A stretch of DNA of 9,634 nucleotides. Origin: Treponema sp. (lineage in GTDB: Bacteria > Spirochaetota > Spirochaetia > Treponematales > Breznakiellaceae). Shown in pieces: positions 1 to 6,869 of this stretch. Positions within the stretch are counted from its first letter, which is position 1. Each line of letters begins with the position of its first letter. The stretch is from assembly GCA_031276685.1 (NCBI GenBank), contig JAISMQ010000152.1:1-9634 (forward strand). Direction: 5' to 3'. The notes under the pieces were generated by a model. It was not told where the DNA came from. It searched no databases and saw nothing but the letters and a program-made list of their open reading frames with translations. A program made the translations under genes and the position numbers.

Positions 1-1
1 C

Positions 2-1012
2 GGCGATGTAAAGGCGGTGGACGGCGTGTCGTTCACGGTGGGTCAGCGCCAGGTGATGGGTTGGGTGGGGCCCCACGGCGCGGGGAAGACCACGATCATG
101 AAGATCCTGACGGGCTATCACTGTCCCAGCGGGGGCAGCGCCCTGGTGGACGGCGTTTCGGTAACCGGGGATCCGGTGGAACTTAAGCGGCGCATCGGCT
201 ACCTTCCGGAAACGGCGCCCCTGTACGGGGAATTGACCGTGGAGGAGTACCTGAATTTTGCCGCCGCAGCCCGGCTTATCCCCCGCGGCAAGCGGCGGGC
301 GGCGGTAGATCTGGGCATGGAAGCCTGCGGGCTTTCCGGCTGCCGTTTTCGGCGGATAGAAACCCTGTCAAAGGGGTACCGGCAGCGGGCAGGGCTGGCG
401 CAGGCCATTATCCACGATCCGCCCATCCTGATCCTGGACGAGCCCACTTCGGGGCTGGACCCCAATCAGATCATAGAGATCCGTTCCCTTATCCGGGAAC
501 TGGGAAAGCGGAAGACCGTGATCCTCTCTACCCATATTCTGCGGGAACTGGAAGCGCTTGCCGGCCAGGTGCTTATTATCAACCGGGGGAAGATAGCCGC
601 CCAGGGCCGCCCGGAGGAGATCGCCGGCGCGATGAGGGGGGGGGATACCTGGGAGCTCCGCCTCAAGGCGCCGGCGGCGGTCCGGGACAGGCTTCCCGGC
701 CTGGGTTTCGCGTATTCTCAGGCCCGGATCGAGTGCGCGGAAGACGGCACGGCGCGGCTTTCGTTCTTTGTCCCCGGCGCGACGGGGGGCGAGGGGGAGG
801 CGATCTTCGACTGGGCGGTCCGCGAGGGTTTTAAGATACTCATGATGGACCGCCGATCCCTAAGTCTGGAGGACATCTTTGTCCAGATCACATCGGGCGA
901 AGCCCGAGCGGGAGGCGAAGCCCGCGCGGGAGGCGAACCCCCCCCGGAAGGCGGCGGCGGGGGTTCCGGCGGGGACCTTGCGGCGGAACCTGCCACGGGG
1001 GGCGGGCGGTGA
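2..1012 (+). CDS. GldA-like ABC transporter ATP-binding protein (5' partial)
   Basis: This is the cytoplasmic ATPase of a gliding-type (GldA/CcmA-like) ABC exporter. The frame is open to the left edge with the typical strand GDVKAVDGVSF, so the true start lies outside the window; the GTG at 17 is only the first in-window start codon. Counting that GTG as residue 1, the Walker A GPHGAGKT is at 18-25 (His where Asn is usual), the LPE segment typical of this branch at 63-65, the signature LSKGYRQR at 117-124, Walker B ILILDEPTSGLDP at 137-149, and the switch His at 173. The C-terminal domain ends with LEDIFVQITS, the normal family end. It is then followed by a 38-residue Gly/Ala/Glu/Pro tail partly encoded by an 18-base tandem repeat. 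The TGA overlaps the GTG start of the permease, implying translational coupling. A G9 run lies at 636-644. The family is certain; the substrate is unknown. Confidence 0.95.
   Translation, partial: GDVKAVDGVSFTVGQRQVMGWVGPHGAGKTTIMKILTGYHCPSGGSALVDGVSVTGDPVELKRRIGYLPETAPLYGELTVEEYLNFAAAARLIPRGKRRAAVDLGMEACGLSGCRFRRIETLSKGYRQRAGLAQAIIHDPPILILDEPTSGLDPNQIIEIRSLIRELGKRKTVILSTHILRELEALAGQVLIINRGKIAAQGRPEEIAGAMRGGDTWELRLKAPAAVRDRLPGLGFAYSQARIECAEDGTARLSFFVPGATGGEGEAIFDWAVREGFKILMMDRRSLSLEDIFVQITSGEARAGGEARAGGEPPPEGGGGGSGGDLAAEPATGGGR
896..940 (+). repeat. 18-base tandem repeat coding the GldA tail
   Basis: Two full units (896-913 and 914-931) differ at one base, and a partial third unit starts at 932. 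They encode the peptide repeat GEARAG and are followed by a C8 run and a glycine-rich stretch. The repeat lies just after the conserved end of the ATPase and before the coupled permease start. Confidence 0.85.
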
Positions 1013-1746
1013 GGGCGGGCGGCCTGGCAAGTACCGCCGCGCTGGTACGCAAGGAGATCTACTCCTACGCCATTTCCCCGGTTATCTACGGCATAGGCGT
1101 GTTCTTCCTGCTTGTTGTGAATATCTGGCTGTTTTACTTCCAGCGTTTCTTTGCCGGGGATACGGCGAGCCTCCGGGGCTGGTTCGCCGCCTTTCCGCCG
1201 GCCTTTATCATCGTGATCCCGGCGCTGACCATGAAATGCTGGGCGGAGGAACGGCGGCTGGGGACCATGGAGCTGCTCCTTACGATGCCCTTTTCCGAAT
1301 GGAATTTGGCGCTGGGGAAATTTGCCGCCGCCTTCGCGGTGCTGGCAACGTTCCTGCTGCTTACCGTCCCGCTGCCCCTTTCGCTGCTGCCGCTGGGGGA
1401 TTTTGACGGGGGGCTTATCCTGGGGCAGTACGCGGGCGTTGCCCTGCTGGGGGCTTCCGCCACGGCGCTGGGGCTTTTCTTCTCCTCCCTTTCGCGGAAC
1501 CAGGCGGGGGCCTTTGTGGGAAGCGCGGCGGCGCTGCTTGTCGTTATGCTGGCCGACCAGGCAAACCAGATTCTGAATTTGCCCCGGCCTGCGGCGGCGG
1601 CCCTGAACTTCCTGTCCCTTAACTTTCACTTTGAAAGTTTTTTTAGGGGGATCCTGGACAGCCGGGATCTGGCCTTCTTCATTCTGAGTACCCTGTTGTT
1701 CCTGTTTCTTACCGCCAGGGTCATCCTGTTCAGGAAGTGGAAGTAG
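1009..1746 (+). CDS. GldF-like ABC-2 type permease
   Basis: This 245-residue protein is the membrane permease partner of the GldA-like ATPase. It has about six predicted membrane segments, near residues 24-44, 57-77, 103-128, 138-160, 165-185 and 220-240. The cytoplasmic motif EERRLGTMELLLTMP at 80-94 is characteristic of GldF/ABC-2 permeases and probably contacts the ATPase. The N-terminal VRKEIYSYAISPVIYG also fits the family (KEL-xSYF-SPIAY). The GTG start overlaps the upstream TGA as GTGA, so it is translationally coupled. The stop is 7 bases before the GldG-like gene. Length is normal for the family. Family assignment is strong; the transported substrate cannot be told from sequence. Confidence 0.95.
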   Translation: MRAGGLASTAALVRKEIYSYAISPVIYGIGVFFLLVVNIWLFYFQRFFAGDTASLRGWFAAFPPAFIIVIPALTMKCWAEERRLGTMELLLTMPFSEWNLALGKFAAAFAVLATFLLLTVPLPLSLLPLGDFDGGLILGQYAGVALLGASATALGLFFSSLSRNQAGAFVGSAAALLVVMLADQANQILNLPRPAAAALNFLSLNFHFESFFRGILDSRDLAFFILSTLLFLFLTARVILFRKWK

Positions 1747-1753
1747 GGCGGGT

Positions 1754-3358
1754 ATGACCAAGGCTCAGGCACAGGCGCTGTGCGCCCTTTCGCTTATCAT
1801 TTTCGCGTTGTGCTTTCTCTTGTCCCGGCGGCTGTGGTTCCGGCTGGACCTTACCCGGGACCGTTCCCATACCCTTTCCGGGGTTTCGCGGAACCTTGGG
1901 GACGAGGTACCCCCCGGCGAGGAACTGCGGATCACCTACTACGTCTCCGACAGGCTGGCCTCGATGTACCCCATCCCTTCGGAAATTGAAGACATGCTCC
2001 GGGAATACGCATCCTGGTCGGGGGGGGCTATCCGCGTTAACGTGCGGAACCCCGCCGGGGACGCGGCCGCGGAGGCGGAGCGGCTGGGGGTCCTGCCCCG
2101 GCAGATCGCCACCGTGGAGCGGGACCAGTCCGGCGTGGCCACGGTCTACACGGGGATCGTTATCGAATACCTTGACCGCTACGACACGCTTCCCGTGGTT
2201 TTTTCGCTGAACACCCTGGAGTACGATCTTACCTCCCGGATCCGGGCCCTGCTGCGGGGGGCCGGGCGGCAGATCGGGGTCCTTGTGGGGGACGCCTACC
2301 GGAGCTGGGACCACTACCTGCCCCTGGCCCGGGCTCTGGCCCAGGCGGGTTACCGGGTCCGGCTTTTCGATGCCGGGGAGGAGCTGCCCCTCTCCGTGCC
2401 GGCGCTGCTGGTCCTTGGGGGGGCGGAGGATCTGGACGACAGGTCCCTGTACCGGATCGATTGCTATATCCAGAACGGGGGGAAGGTGTTCTTTGCCCTG
2501 GAAGGGGTCTTTGTGGACAGCGAGGGCGGCCTGGAGGCGAGGGTCATCGAGGATCGGGGGCTTCTGGCGATGGTGTCCTTTTACGGCGCCACGGTGCAGC
2601 CGGAGTTGGCCCTGGACCGGAACGCCCGTACCATGCAGTACCAGATCCAGTCCCCCGACGGGCTTATCCAGGAGAAGCTGGCCGTGTACCCGCACTGGTT
2701 CGGCATAACCGCGGAAAACGCCAGCGCCGCCCACCCGGTGACCGCGGATTTTTCCGGCCTGGACCTGTACTGGCCCAGCCCCCTCAGCCTTAACCCCCCC
2801 CCGTCCGTGGAGGCGGAGGTCCTGGTTACCGGGACGCCGGAGGGCTGGACGCTTGCGGGCGATTTCGCCACCAACCCCGAACTGCTCTACCGGATGGAGG
2901 AGCCTGAAACACGGGGGCGGCAGGTGTTCGGCCTGAGCCTTTCGGGAACCTTCCCCTCGTGGTTCAGGGGCATTGGGAAGCCTGAGCGGGAGGCCGGGGA
3001 TCTTCCCGATCTGCCCGCCGCCGCGTCCCCCTCGCGGATCATCGTGGTTTCCGACACGGACATGGCCGGGAATTTGCTGAACTACACGCTGGCGGATTAC
3101 AACCTCGATTTTATGATAAAGGCCCTGGACTGGCTGGGGAACGATGATGAACTGATAGCGATCCGGGGCCGTTCCGGCAGGGCCGGCCGGCTGGACCGCA
3201 TCGCCGATCCGGCGCGGAAAGGTTCCGCCATGGCCTTCGCCCAGGGCCTTAACCTGGTGTTCCTCCCCCTGGCCCTGGCCGGGGCGGGCCTTTTCTTCGC
3301 GTGGAGGCGCGGGAAGAAGGGCCGGCGCGGCGCAGGCGGGCGCGATCATGCCGTATAG
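1754..3358 (+). CDS. GldG-like membrane-anchored protein of Gld-type ABC transporter
   Basis: This 534-residue protein matches the GldG/ABC-type uncharacterised transport family (PF09822-like). It has an N-terminal membrane segment at about 8-24, a large extracytoplasmic region, and a C-terminal membrane segment at about 499-517 followed by a basic tail RRGKKGRR. Supporting segments are LDLTRDRSHTLS at 31-42, the ITYYVSD strand at 60-66, LVLGGAEDLDDRSLYRIDCYI with NGGKVFFALEG at 219-251, and near the C-terminus VVSDTDMAGN and FMIKALDWL at 431-461. The start ATG follows TAGGGCGGGT, a usable ribosome binding site. The stop overlaps the next gene by 11 bases. It probably forms an extracytoplasmic accessory domain of the exporter. 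A C9 run sits at 2794-2802 and a G8 run at 2020-2027, both in frame. Function beyond the transporter context is unknown. Confidence 0.93.
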   Translation: MTKAQAQALCALSLIIFALCFLLSRRLWFRLDLTRDRSHTLSGVSRNLGDEVPPGEELRITYYVSDRLASMYPIPSEIEDMLREYASWSGGAIRVNVRNPAGDAAAEAERLGVLPRQIATVERDQSGVATVYTGIVIEYLDRYDTLPVVFSLNTLEYDLTSRIRALLRGAGRQIGVLVGDAYRSWDHYLPLARALAQAGYRVRLFDAGEELPLSVPALLVLGGAEDLDDRSLYRIDCYIQNGGKVFFALEGVFVDSEGGLEARVIEDRGLLAMVSFYGATVQPELALDRNARTMQYQIQSPDGLIQEKLAVYPHWFGITAENASAAHPVTADFSGLDLYWPSPLSLNPPPSVEAEVLVTGTPEGWTLAGDFATNPELLYRMEEPETRGRQVFGLSLSGTFPSWFRGIGKPEREAGDLPDLPAAASPSRIIVVSDTDMAGNLLNYTLADYNLDFMIKALDWLGNDDELIAIRGRSGRAGRLDRIADPARKGSAMAFAQGLNLVFLPLALAGAGLFFAWRRGKKGRRGAGGRDHAV

Positions 3359-4382
3359 GCGGAAGTTCCTCGCCCTGTCCTGCCTGGCGGCGGCCCTGGC
3401 CTGCGTCTATATCATGACCTTTGTGTTCGATCCCGCCCTCCGCCGATCCGACGCCTATGCCTGGCTGGATCCCCGCCTGCGGGATTCCGTTGACCGTATA
3501 GATTTTACCGGGGGGGGGTCCGGCCGGGAGGGGGCGCTGAGCCTTCTGCGCCGGAACGGCCGCTGGCTGGTACTCCGCGGCGGCCTTGAGTACCCGGCGC
3601 GGGAGGCGAGGGTGGCGGACCTGCTGGACCTGCTTTCCCGGCGCGGCGCCTTCCCCCTGCGCTCGGCTTCCCCGGCCAGCCACGCGCTTTTCGGCCTGTC
3701 CGAATCGGCCGCCTCCCGGATTACGCTGCGGGGCGGCGCGGGGCTGCCCCTTCTGGATCTGCTGGTCGGACGGGCTGACGCCGGCGGCGGGAGCCTGTAC
3801 ATGCGGAAGGCGGACGGCGGCGAAGTCCGCTCCGGCGACGGGGGCTTGAGCGCCTATATCGATAACGAGGCCAGGTCCTGGTACGACCTGCGGCTTTTCC
3901 CCGAAACTGAGGCTCTGACGGCCGATTCCGTCCAGCGGCTTACCGTGATCCCCCCGGTTTCGGCGGGGGGCCCTGCTTCGGACATTCCGGCAAGGATGGT
4001 GATAAGCCGCGCGGGGAACGCCTGGCGCGTCGGCGCGGGGGACCGGTCCCTGGAGCCCGGCGATATTGAAAAGAGCCGCGTGGATTCGTACATCAACGGG
4101 ATTTTCGGCATAACCGGGGATGATTTTGTGCCGGCCGGGGGGGAAGCGCCTGCGGAAGAGCTGTCCGCTGCGGAATCATCCGCCGCAGAACCGTTCGCGG
4201 ACGCGCTGATCTTCGAACTGGGGGACGGCCGCGTTCTGACCCTGCGCCTCGGCCCCCCCGGGGAGGGCGGGACGGCGCGGATCTCCGGCCTCCGGGAAAG
4301 CGGCGCTTACGGCTACGCGCTGGCGTCCTGGGCGCTGGAAAGGATCTTCCGCCCGCCCGAATATTTCAGACGCCCGGAATGA
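3348..4382 (+). CDS. DUF4340 domain-containing protein
   Basis: This 344-residue protein has one N-terminal hydrophobic segment (about 7-25) and an extracytoplasmic body. The pattern fits DUF4340 (PF14238): a strand pair RNGRWLVLRG at 69-78, a helix ARVADLLDLLSRR at 87-99, then SHALFGLSESAASRITLRG at 111-129 and the Tyr/Trp segment EARSWYDLRLFPE at 174-186. DUF4340 proteins commonly end GldA/F/G operons, which matches its place here: the ATG lies inside the end of the GldG-like gene. The ALAC at 16-19 could serve as a lax spirochaetal lipobox, so lipoprotein versus membrane anchor is open. An Ala/Glu/Ser-rich linker at about 263-283 is coded partly by a degenerate 15-base repeat (from 4164). 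A G9 run lies at 3510-3518. The molecular role is unknown. Confidence 0.9.
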   Translation: MPYRRKFLALSCLAAALACVYIMTFVFDPALRRSDAYAWLDPRLRDSVDRIDFTGGGSGREGALSLLRRNGRWLVLRGGLEYPAREARVADLLDLLSRRGAFPLRSASPASHALFGLSESAASRITLRGGAGLPLLDLLVGRADAGGGSLYMRKADGGEVRSGDGGLSAYIDNEARSWYDLRLFPETEALTADSVQRLTVIPPVSAGGPASDIPARMVISRAGNAWRVGAGDRSLEPGDIEKSRVDSYINGIFGITGDDFVPAGGEAPAEELSAAESSAAEPFADALIFELGDGRVLTLRLGPPGEGGTARISGLRESGAYGYALASWALERIFRPPEYFRRPE

Positions 4383-4395
4383 AAATTTTGGGACC

Positions 4396-4408
4396 GCCCC
4401 GGCGGGGC
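4396..4408. terminator. possible hairpin between convergent operons
   Basis: A 5-bp GC stem (GCCCC/GGGGC, loop GGC) fills the 26-base gap between the DUF4340 stop and the stop of the minus-strand ATPase gene. No proper U-run follows on either strand; AAAATTTT lies nearby at 4382-4389. It could be a weak bidirectional terminator for the two convergent operons. Confidence 0.3.
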
Positions 4409-5242
4409 TCAGCGGTTAAGGCGGGCCAGGAAGCTGCGGGTACGTTCCATCCGGGGCCGGTCGATCAGATCCGCCGCCGGGCCTTCTTCGATAAAGGCGC
4501 CGCCGTCCATAAAAAGCACCCGGTCCGCCACTTCCCGGGCAAAGGGAATCTCGTGGGTCACGATGACCATCGTCATCTTTTCCGCCGCCAGGGAGCGGAT
4601 TACCCGCAGTATTTCCCCCGTAAGCTCCGGGTCCAGTGCGCTGGTGGGCTCGTCAAAGAACAGCAGCTCCGGGTCCAGGGCCAGGGCCCGCGCTATGGAA
4701 ACCCGCTGCTGCTGCCCCCCGGAAAGCTCGAAGGGGTAGGCCGCCGCCTTTTCGGACAGCCCCATCTTGTCCAGAAGCGCCCGCGCCCGCCGTTCCGCCT
4801 CGCCCTTGTCCCGGCGCAGCACGCGGATCTGGGCTTCGGTAATGTTCCGCAGCACGGAAAAATGGGGGAACAGGTTGAAGCTCTGGAACACCAGCCCCAC
4901 CTTAAGGCATATTTCCCGCAGTTCCTCGGGCCGGGCGTAGACCCCGTCCCGCACCATGTCCCTGCCGCATAAGGTAACGCTGCCGCCGTCCAGGGTCTCA
5001 AGGTGGGTGATGCAGCGCAGCAGCGTGGACTTCCCCGATCCCGAAGGCCCCAGGATCGCCACTACCTCCCCCTGGTTTACCGTAAACGAGATGTCCTTGA
5101 GTACCTGGAGGGGCCCGAAGGATTTGGAAACGCCGCGAACCTCGATTATTTCCGTGCTTCCGCCCCTTGTCCCGCCGCTGTTCCCGCTTTTGTCCGCGCC
5201 CTTGTCCGCGCCGCCTGTTTCCACCTGTTTTCTCCGTGTCAC
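4409..5242 (-). CDS. Polar amino-acid ABC transporter ATP-binding protein (GlnQ/HisP family)
   Basis: This 277-residue cytoplasmic ATPase drives uptake through the adjacent permease. Walker A GPSGSGKST is at 65-73, the Q-loop in LVFQSFNLFPH at 117-127, the signature LSGGQQQR at 173-180, Walker B LLFFDEPTSALDP at 193-205, and the switch His at 230. This is the classic GlnQ/HisP motif set, and the C-terminal IEEGPAADLIDRPRMERTRSFL also fits. The GTG start at 5242 overlaps the permease stop as GTGA. The conserved domain begins only at about residue 31; before it is an unusual low-complexity stretch (GGADKGADKSGNSGGTRGG) from a 12-base tandem repeat. No better start with a clear ribosome binding site is seen, so the coupled start is kept, but initiation further in is possible. 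Substrate is probably a polar amino acid, not resolvable further. Confidence 0.96.
   Translation of the reverse strand: MTRRKQVETGGADKGADKSGNSGGTRGGSTEIIEVRGVSKSFGPLQVLKDISFTVNQGEVVAILGPSGSGKSTLLRCITHLETLDGGSVTLCGRDMVRDGVYARPEELREICLKVGLVFQSFNLFPHFSVLRNITEAQIRVLRRDKGEAERRARALLDKMGLSEKAAAYPFELSGGQQQRVSIARALALDPELLFFDEPTSALDPELTGEILRVIRSLAAEKMTMVIVTHEIPFAREVADRVLFMDGGAFIEEGPAADLIDRPRMERTRSFLARLNR
5190..5213 (-). repeat. 12-base tandem repeat in ATPase N-terminal extension
   Basis: Two adjacent units (5190-5201, 5202-5213; 11 of 12 bases equal) encode the dipeptide-like repeat GADK-GADK in the 30-residue non-conserved extension of the amino-acid ATPase. Confidence 0.75.
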
Positions 5243-5940
5243 GAGTAGTAGGAAAGCTTTTTTTCACATCGGGCGAAGGCCGCCGAGACGGCCCAGTTCA
5301 TGACCAGGTAGAACAGCCCGGCCATGAAGATGGGCATGGTTGAAAATTCGCGGGCCGCCGCGTTTTGGGCGGCGTGGAACAGTTCCGCCACGCCGATAAC
5401 CTGGGCCAGCGCCGTGTCTTTGACCAGGGTGATCACCTCGTTCCCCGTGGCGGGGAGTATCCGTTTGATCACCTGGGGCATGATAATCCGGAAAAAGGTC
5501 TGCCTGCGGGTAAAGCCCAGAACCTTCGCCGCCTCGTACTGCCCCCTGGGGATGGATTCTATGCCGCCCCGGTAGATCTCCGCGAAGTAGGCGGCGTAGT
5601 TCAGCGTAAAGGCGATGATCACGGCGGTAAAGCGGTTGTAGGAGAGGACGGCCCTGGCCGCGTTCCAGAATCCGGGGGACCCGATGTAGGCCCCCAGGCT
5701 GTTGCCGAGGAACTGAAGCAGGTACTTTGGGGCAAAGTAGATAAAGATAAGCTGCAGGATAAGGGGGGTGCCCCGCATGATCAGCAAGTAGAACTTGACG
5801 ATACCGCGGAGGGGGCCGTTCCCGGACATCCGCCCCAGGGCAATCGGCAATGCCAGGGGGAGGGAGAGCAGCAGGGTGAGGAAGAAAACTTCCAGCGAGG
5901 TTCCCGCCCCCGTAAGCATAATGCCGATCATCCGAATCAC
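5239..5940 (-). CDS. Polar amino-acid ABC transporter permease (HisM/GlnP family)
   Basis: From the GTG at 5940 this gives 233 residues. Hydrophobic segments lie near 13-35, 51-70, 105-120 and 200-221. The His/Glu/Gln permease signatures are present: LLIMRGTPLILQL at 52-64, and the EAA loop EAAKVLGFTRRQTFFRIIMPQ at 136-156, which docks on the ATPase. ALAQVIGVAEL at 177-187 also fits. The start at 5940 is chosen because GGGG lies 8 bases upstream and homologous permeases start close to the first membrane segment. A GTG at 5979 would add 13 polar residues without a good ribosome binding site. The stop overlaps the ATPase start by 4 bases. The region between segments two and three (about 70-104) is longer than in minimal family members. 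It forms the transmembrane channel of the uptake system. Confidence 0.94.
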   Translation of the reverse strand: MIRMIGIMLTGAGTSLEVFFLTLLLSLPLALPIALGRMSGNGPLRGIVKFYLLIMRGTPLILQLIFIYFAPKYLLQFLGNSLGAYIGSPGFWNAARAVLSYNRFTAVIIAFTLNYAAYFAEIYRGGIESIPRGQYEAAKVLGFTRRQTFFRIIMPQVIKRILPATGNEVITLVKDTALAQVIGVAELFHAAQNAAAREFSTMPIFMAGLFYLVMNWAVSAAFARCEKKLSYYS

Positions 5941-5948
5941 GGTTCTAT

Positions 5949-5972
5949 CCCCGGATTTGCCGGGCCGCCGGC
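5949..5972 (-). promoter_or_regulatory. RBS-overlapping hairpin with alternative pairing before the permease
   Basis: Read on the minus strand, the Shine-Dalgarno GGGG (5952-5949) lies in a 5-bp stem formed by 5950-5954 with 5960-5964 (loop 5955-5959). The middle arm can instead pair with 5968-5972 (GCCGG/CCGGC, loop 5964-5967). The two pairings exclude each other, as in a small translational switch. Stems are short and the region is GC-rich, so this may be chance. Confidence 0.35.
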
Positions 5973-5985
5973 AATGCACCTGCCC

Positions 5986-6042
5986 GCGGCGGTTTCACGC
6001 TGTTGCGGCGGTTTTACGCCCCTGCGGCGGTTTTTTTTATTT
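5986..6042 (-). repeat. Three 19-base tandem repeats at the SBP-permease seam
   Basis: Units begin at 5986, 6005 and 6024, an exact 19-base period, each opening with GCGGCGGTTT on the plus strand. The first two continue T/CACGC; the third runs into a T-rich tract that contains the TAA stop of the binding-protein gene. The array fills most of the space between that stop and the permease gene. Confidence 0.8.
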
Positions 6043-6852
6043 TCCAATGATGGAAATGTCCGCCCCCAGCCACCGGGTGGCGATTCTGGCGACCGTGCCG
6101 TCCCCGGCCATTTCCAGGAGGGTCGCCCAGACCTTGTCCGCCAGGGCCCTGTCGTTTTTCCTGAACCCGATGCCGAACTCTTCCTCCCCCAGGGTCTCCG
6201 TAAGGATGCGGAAGTTTTTGCCCGACCTGTTGATGTTGTCGTTGGCGACTACCAGGTCAATGACCACCGCGTCCACCCCGCCCACGTCCAGGTCCATCAG
6301 GGCGGTGAGGAAATCTTTGTACTCCACCACTTCTTTCAGGCTGGCCTTGAACTGCGGCGCGTCGTCAATGGCGCCGATAGACGAAGATCCCATCTGGGTC
6401 CCCACGGTTTTCCCCGCCAGATCGGCCAGGCTGTTCACCGGGGAGTTCCCCGTAACCACGATAACCTGGGCGTTCTTCAAATAGGGGGGGCTAAAGAGCA
6501 GGTTCTGCTTCCGTTCTTCGGTAATCGTAAAGCCGTTCCAGATGCAGTCTATTTCCCCGGTGTTAAGCTCCTGCTCCTTGGCGTTCCAGTCGATGGGCTG
6601 CAGTACCAGCTCCACCCCTATCCGCCGGGCGGCTTCCTTCGCCAGATCCACGTCGTAGCCGACAATCTCGTTGTTCTCGTTGCGGTAGCCCATCGGGGGG
6701 AAGGAATCGTCCAGGCCCAGGATAAGCTTCTTCTTGGCCAGAACCGAATCCAGCGAGCTGTCCCCGCCCGCCGCGCCGTCGCGCCGCCCTGCGGCGGCGG
6801 CCATTCCCGCCGCTATCAGAACCAGACATACCGCGATACCGAATTTTTTCAC
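6037..6852 (-). CDS. Polar amino-acid ABC transporter substrate-binding protein
   Basis: This 271-residue family 3 extracellular solute-binding protein captures a polar amino acid outside the cytoplasmic membrane and delivers it to the permease encoded next. A signal peptide (MKKFGIAVCLVLIAAGMAAAAG) is followed by a Gly/Ala/Asp linker and the mature domain. Domain hallmarks are ILGLDDSFPPMGY at 44-56, IVGYDVDLAKEAARRIG at 63-79, the IDCIWNGFTITEER segment at 101-114 with the Arg that normally binds the carboxylate, GKTVGTQMGSSS at 147-158, and GGVDAVVID at 191-199. GTG is the start because AAAGGAGG lies 5 bases upstream. No acceptable lipobox is seen, so it may be periplasmic rather than a lipoprotein. 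It is first in its operon. Exact substrate is not resolvable; the usual DxxVA(x)YY near 199 is DLVVANDN here. Confidence 0.95.
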   Translation of the reverse strand: MKKFGIAVCLVLIAAGMAAAAGRRDGAAGGDSSLDSVLAKKKLILGLDDSFPPMGYRNENNEIVGYDVDLAKEAARRIGVELVLQPIDWNAKEQELNTGEIDCIWNGFTITEERKQNLLFSPPYLKNAQVIVVTGNSPVNSLADLAGKTVGTQMGSSSIGAIDDAPQFKASLKEVVEYKDFLTALMDLDVGGVDAVVIDLVVANDNINRSGKNFRILTETLGEEEFGIGFRKNDRALADKVWATLLEMAGDGTVARIATRWLGADISIIGK

Positions 6853-6857
6853 ACGAT

Positions 6858-6865
6858 CCTCCTTT
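6858..6865 (-). promoter_or_regulatory. Strong ribosome binding site of the SBP gene
   Basis: The minus-strand sequence AAAGGAGG stands 5 bases before GTG at 6852. It is the best Shine-Dalgarno in the window and fixes the start codon of the binding protein. Confidence 0.85.
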
Positions 6866-6869
6866 GGTG

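Noticed and set aside
61..100. A damaged Walker A in the GldA-like ATPase (His instead of Asn)
   Set aside because: The required Gly, Lys and Thr residues are all kept; that position is variable in P-loops, so the enzyme looks active.
718..1761. A 347-codon minus-strand open frame opposite the GldA/GldF junction
   Set aside because: It is rich in Gln, Gly, Pro and Arg with no motif, and is the complement of two well-supported genes.
1730..3349. A 539-codon open frame on the minus strand opposite the GldG-like gene
   Set aside because: It is Pro/Gly/Gln/His-rich with no domain pattern and no ribosome binding site, and it lies exactly opposite a clear family member. GC-rich codon use leaves the opposite frame free of stops.
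5986..6042. CRISPR-like repeat array
   Set aside because: The units are directly adjacent 19-base tandem repeats without unique spacers, and no cas gene is present.
6024..6045. Rho-independent terminator on the plus strand because of the T-rich tract after GCGGCGG
   Set aside because: The GC part has no complementary arm; the T-tract is just the complement of the A-rich end of the binding-protein gene and its stop.
6800..6852. Lipoprotein signal (Cys at residue 9) in the binding protein
   Set aside because: The cysteine lies in the middle of the hydrophobic core only nine residues from the start, preceded by IAV; this does not make a usable lipobox.
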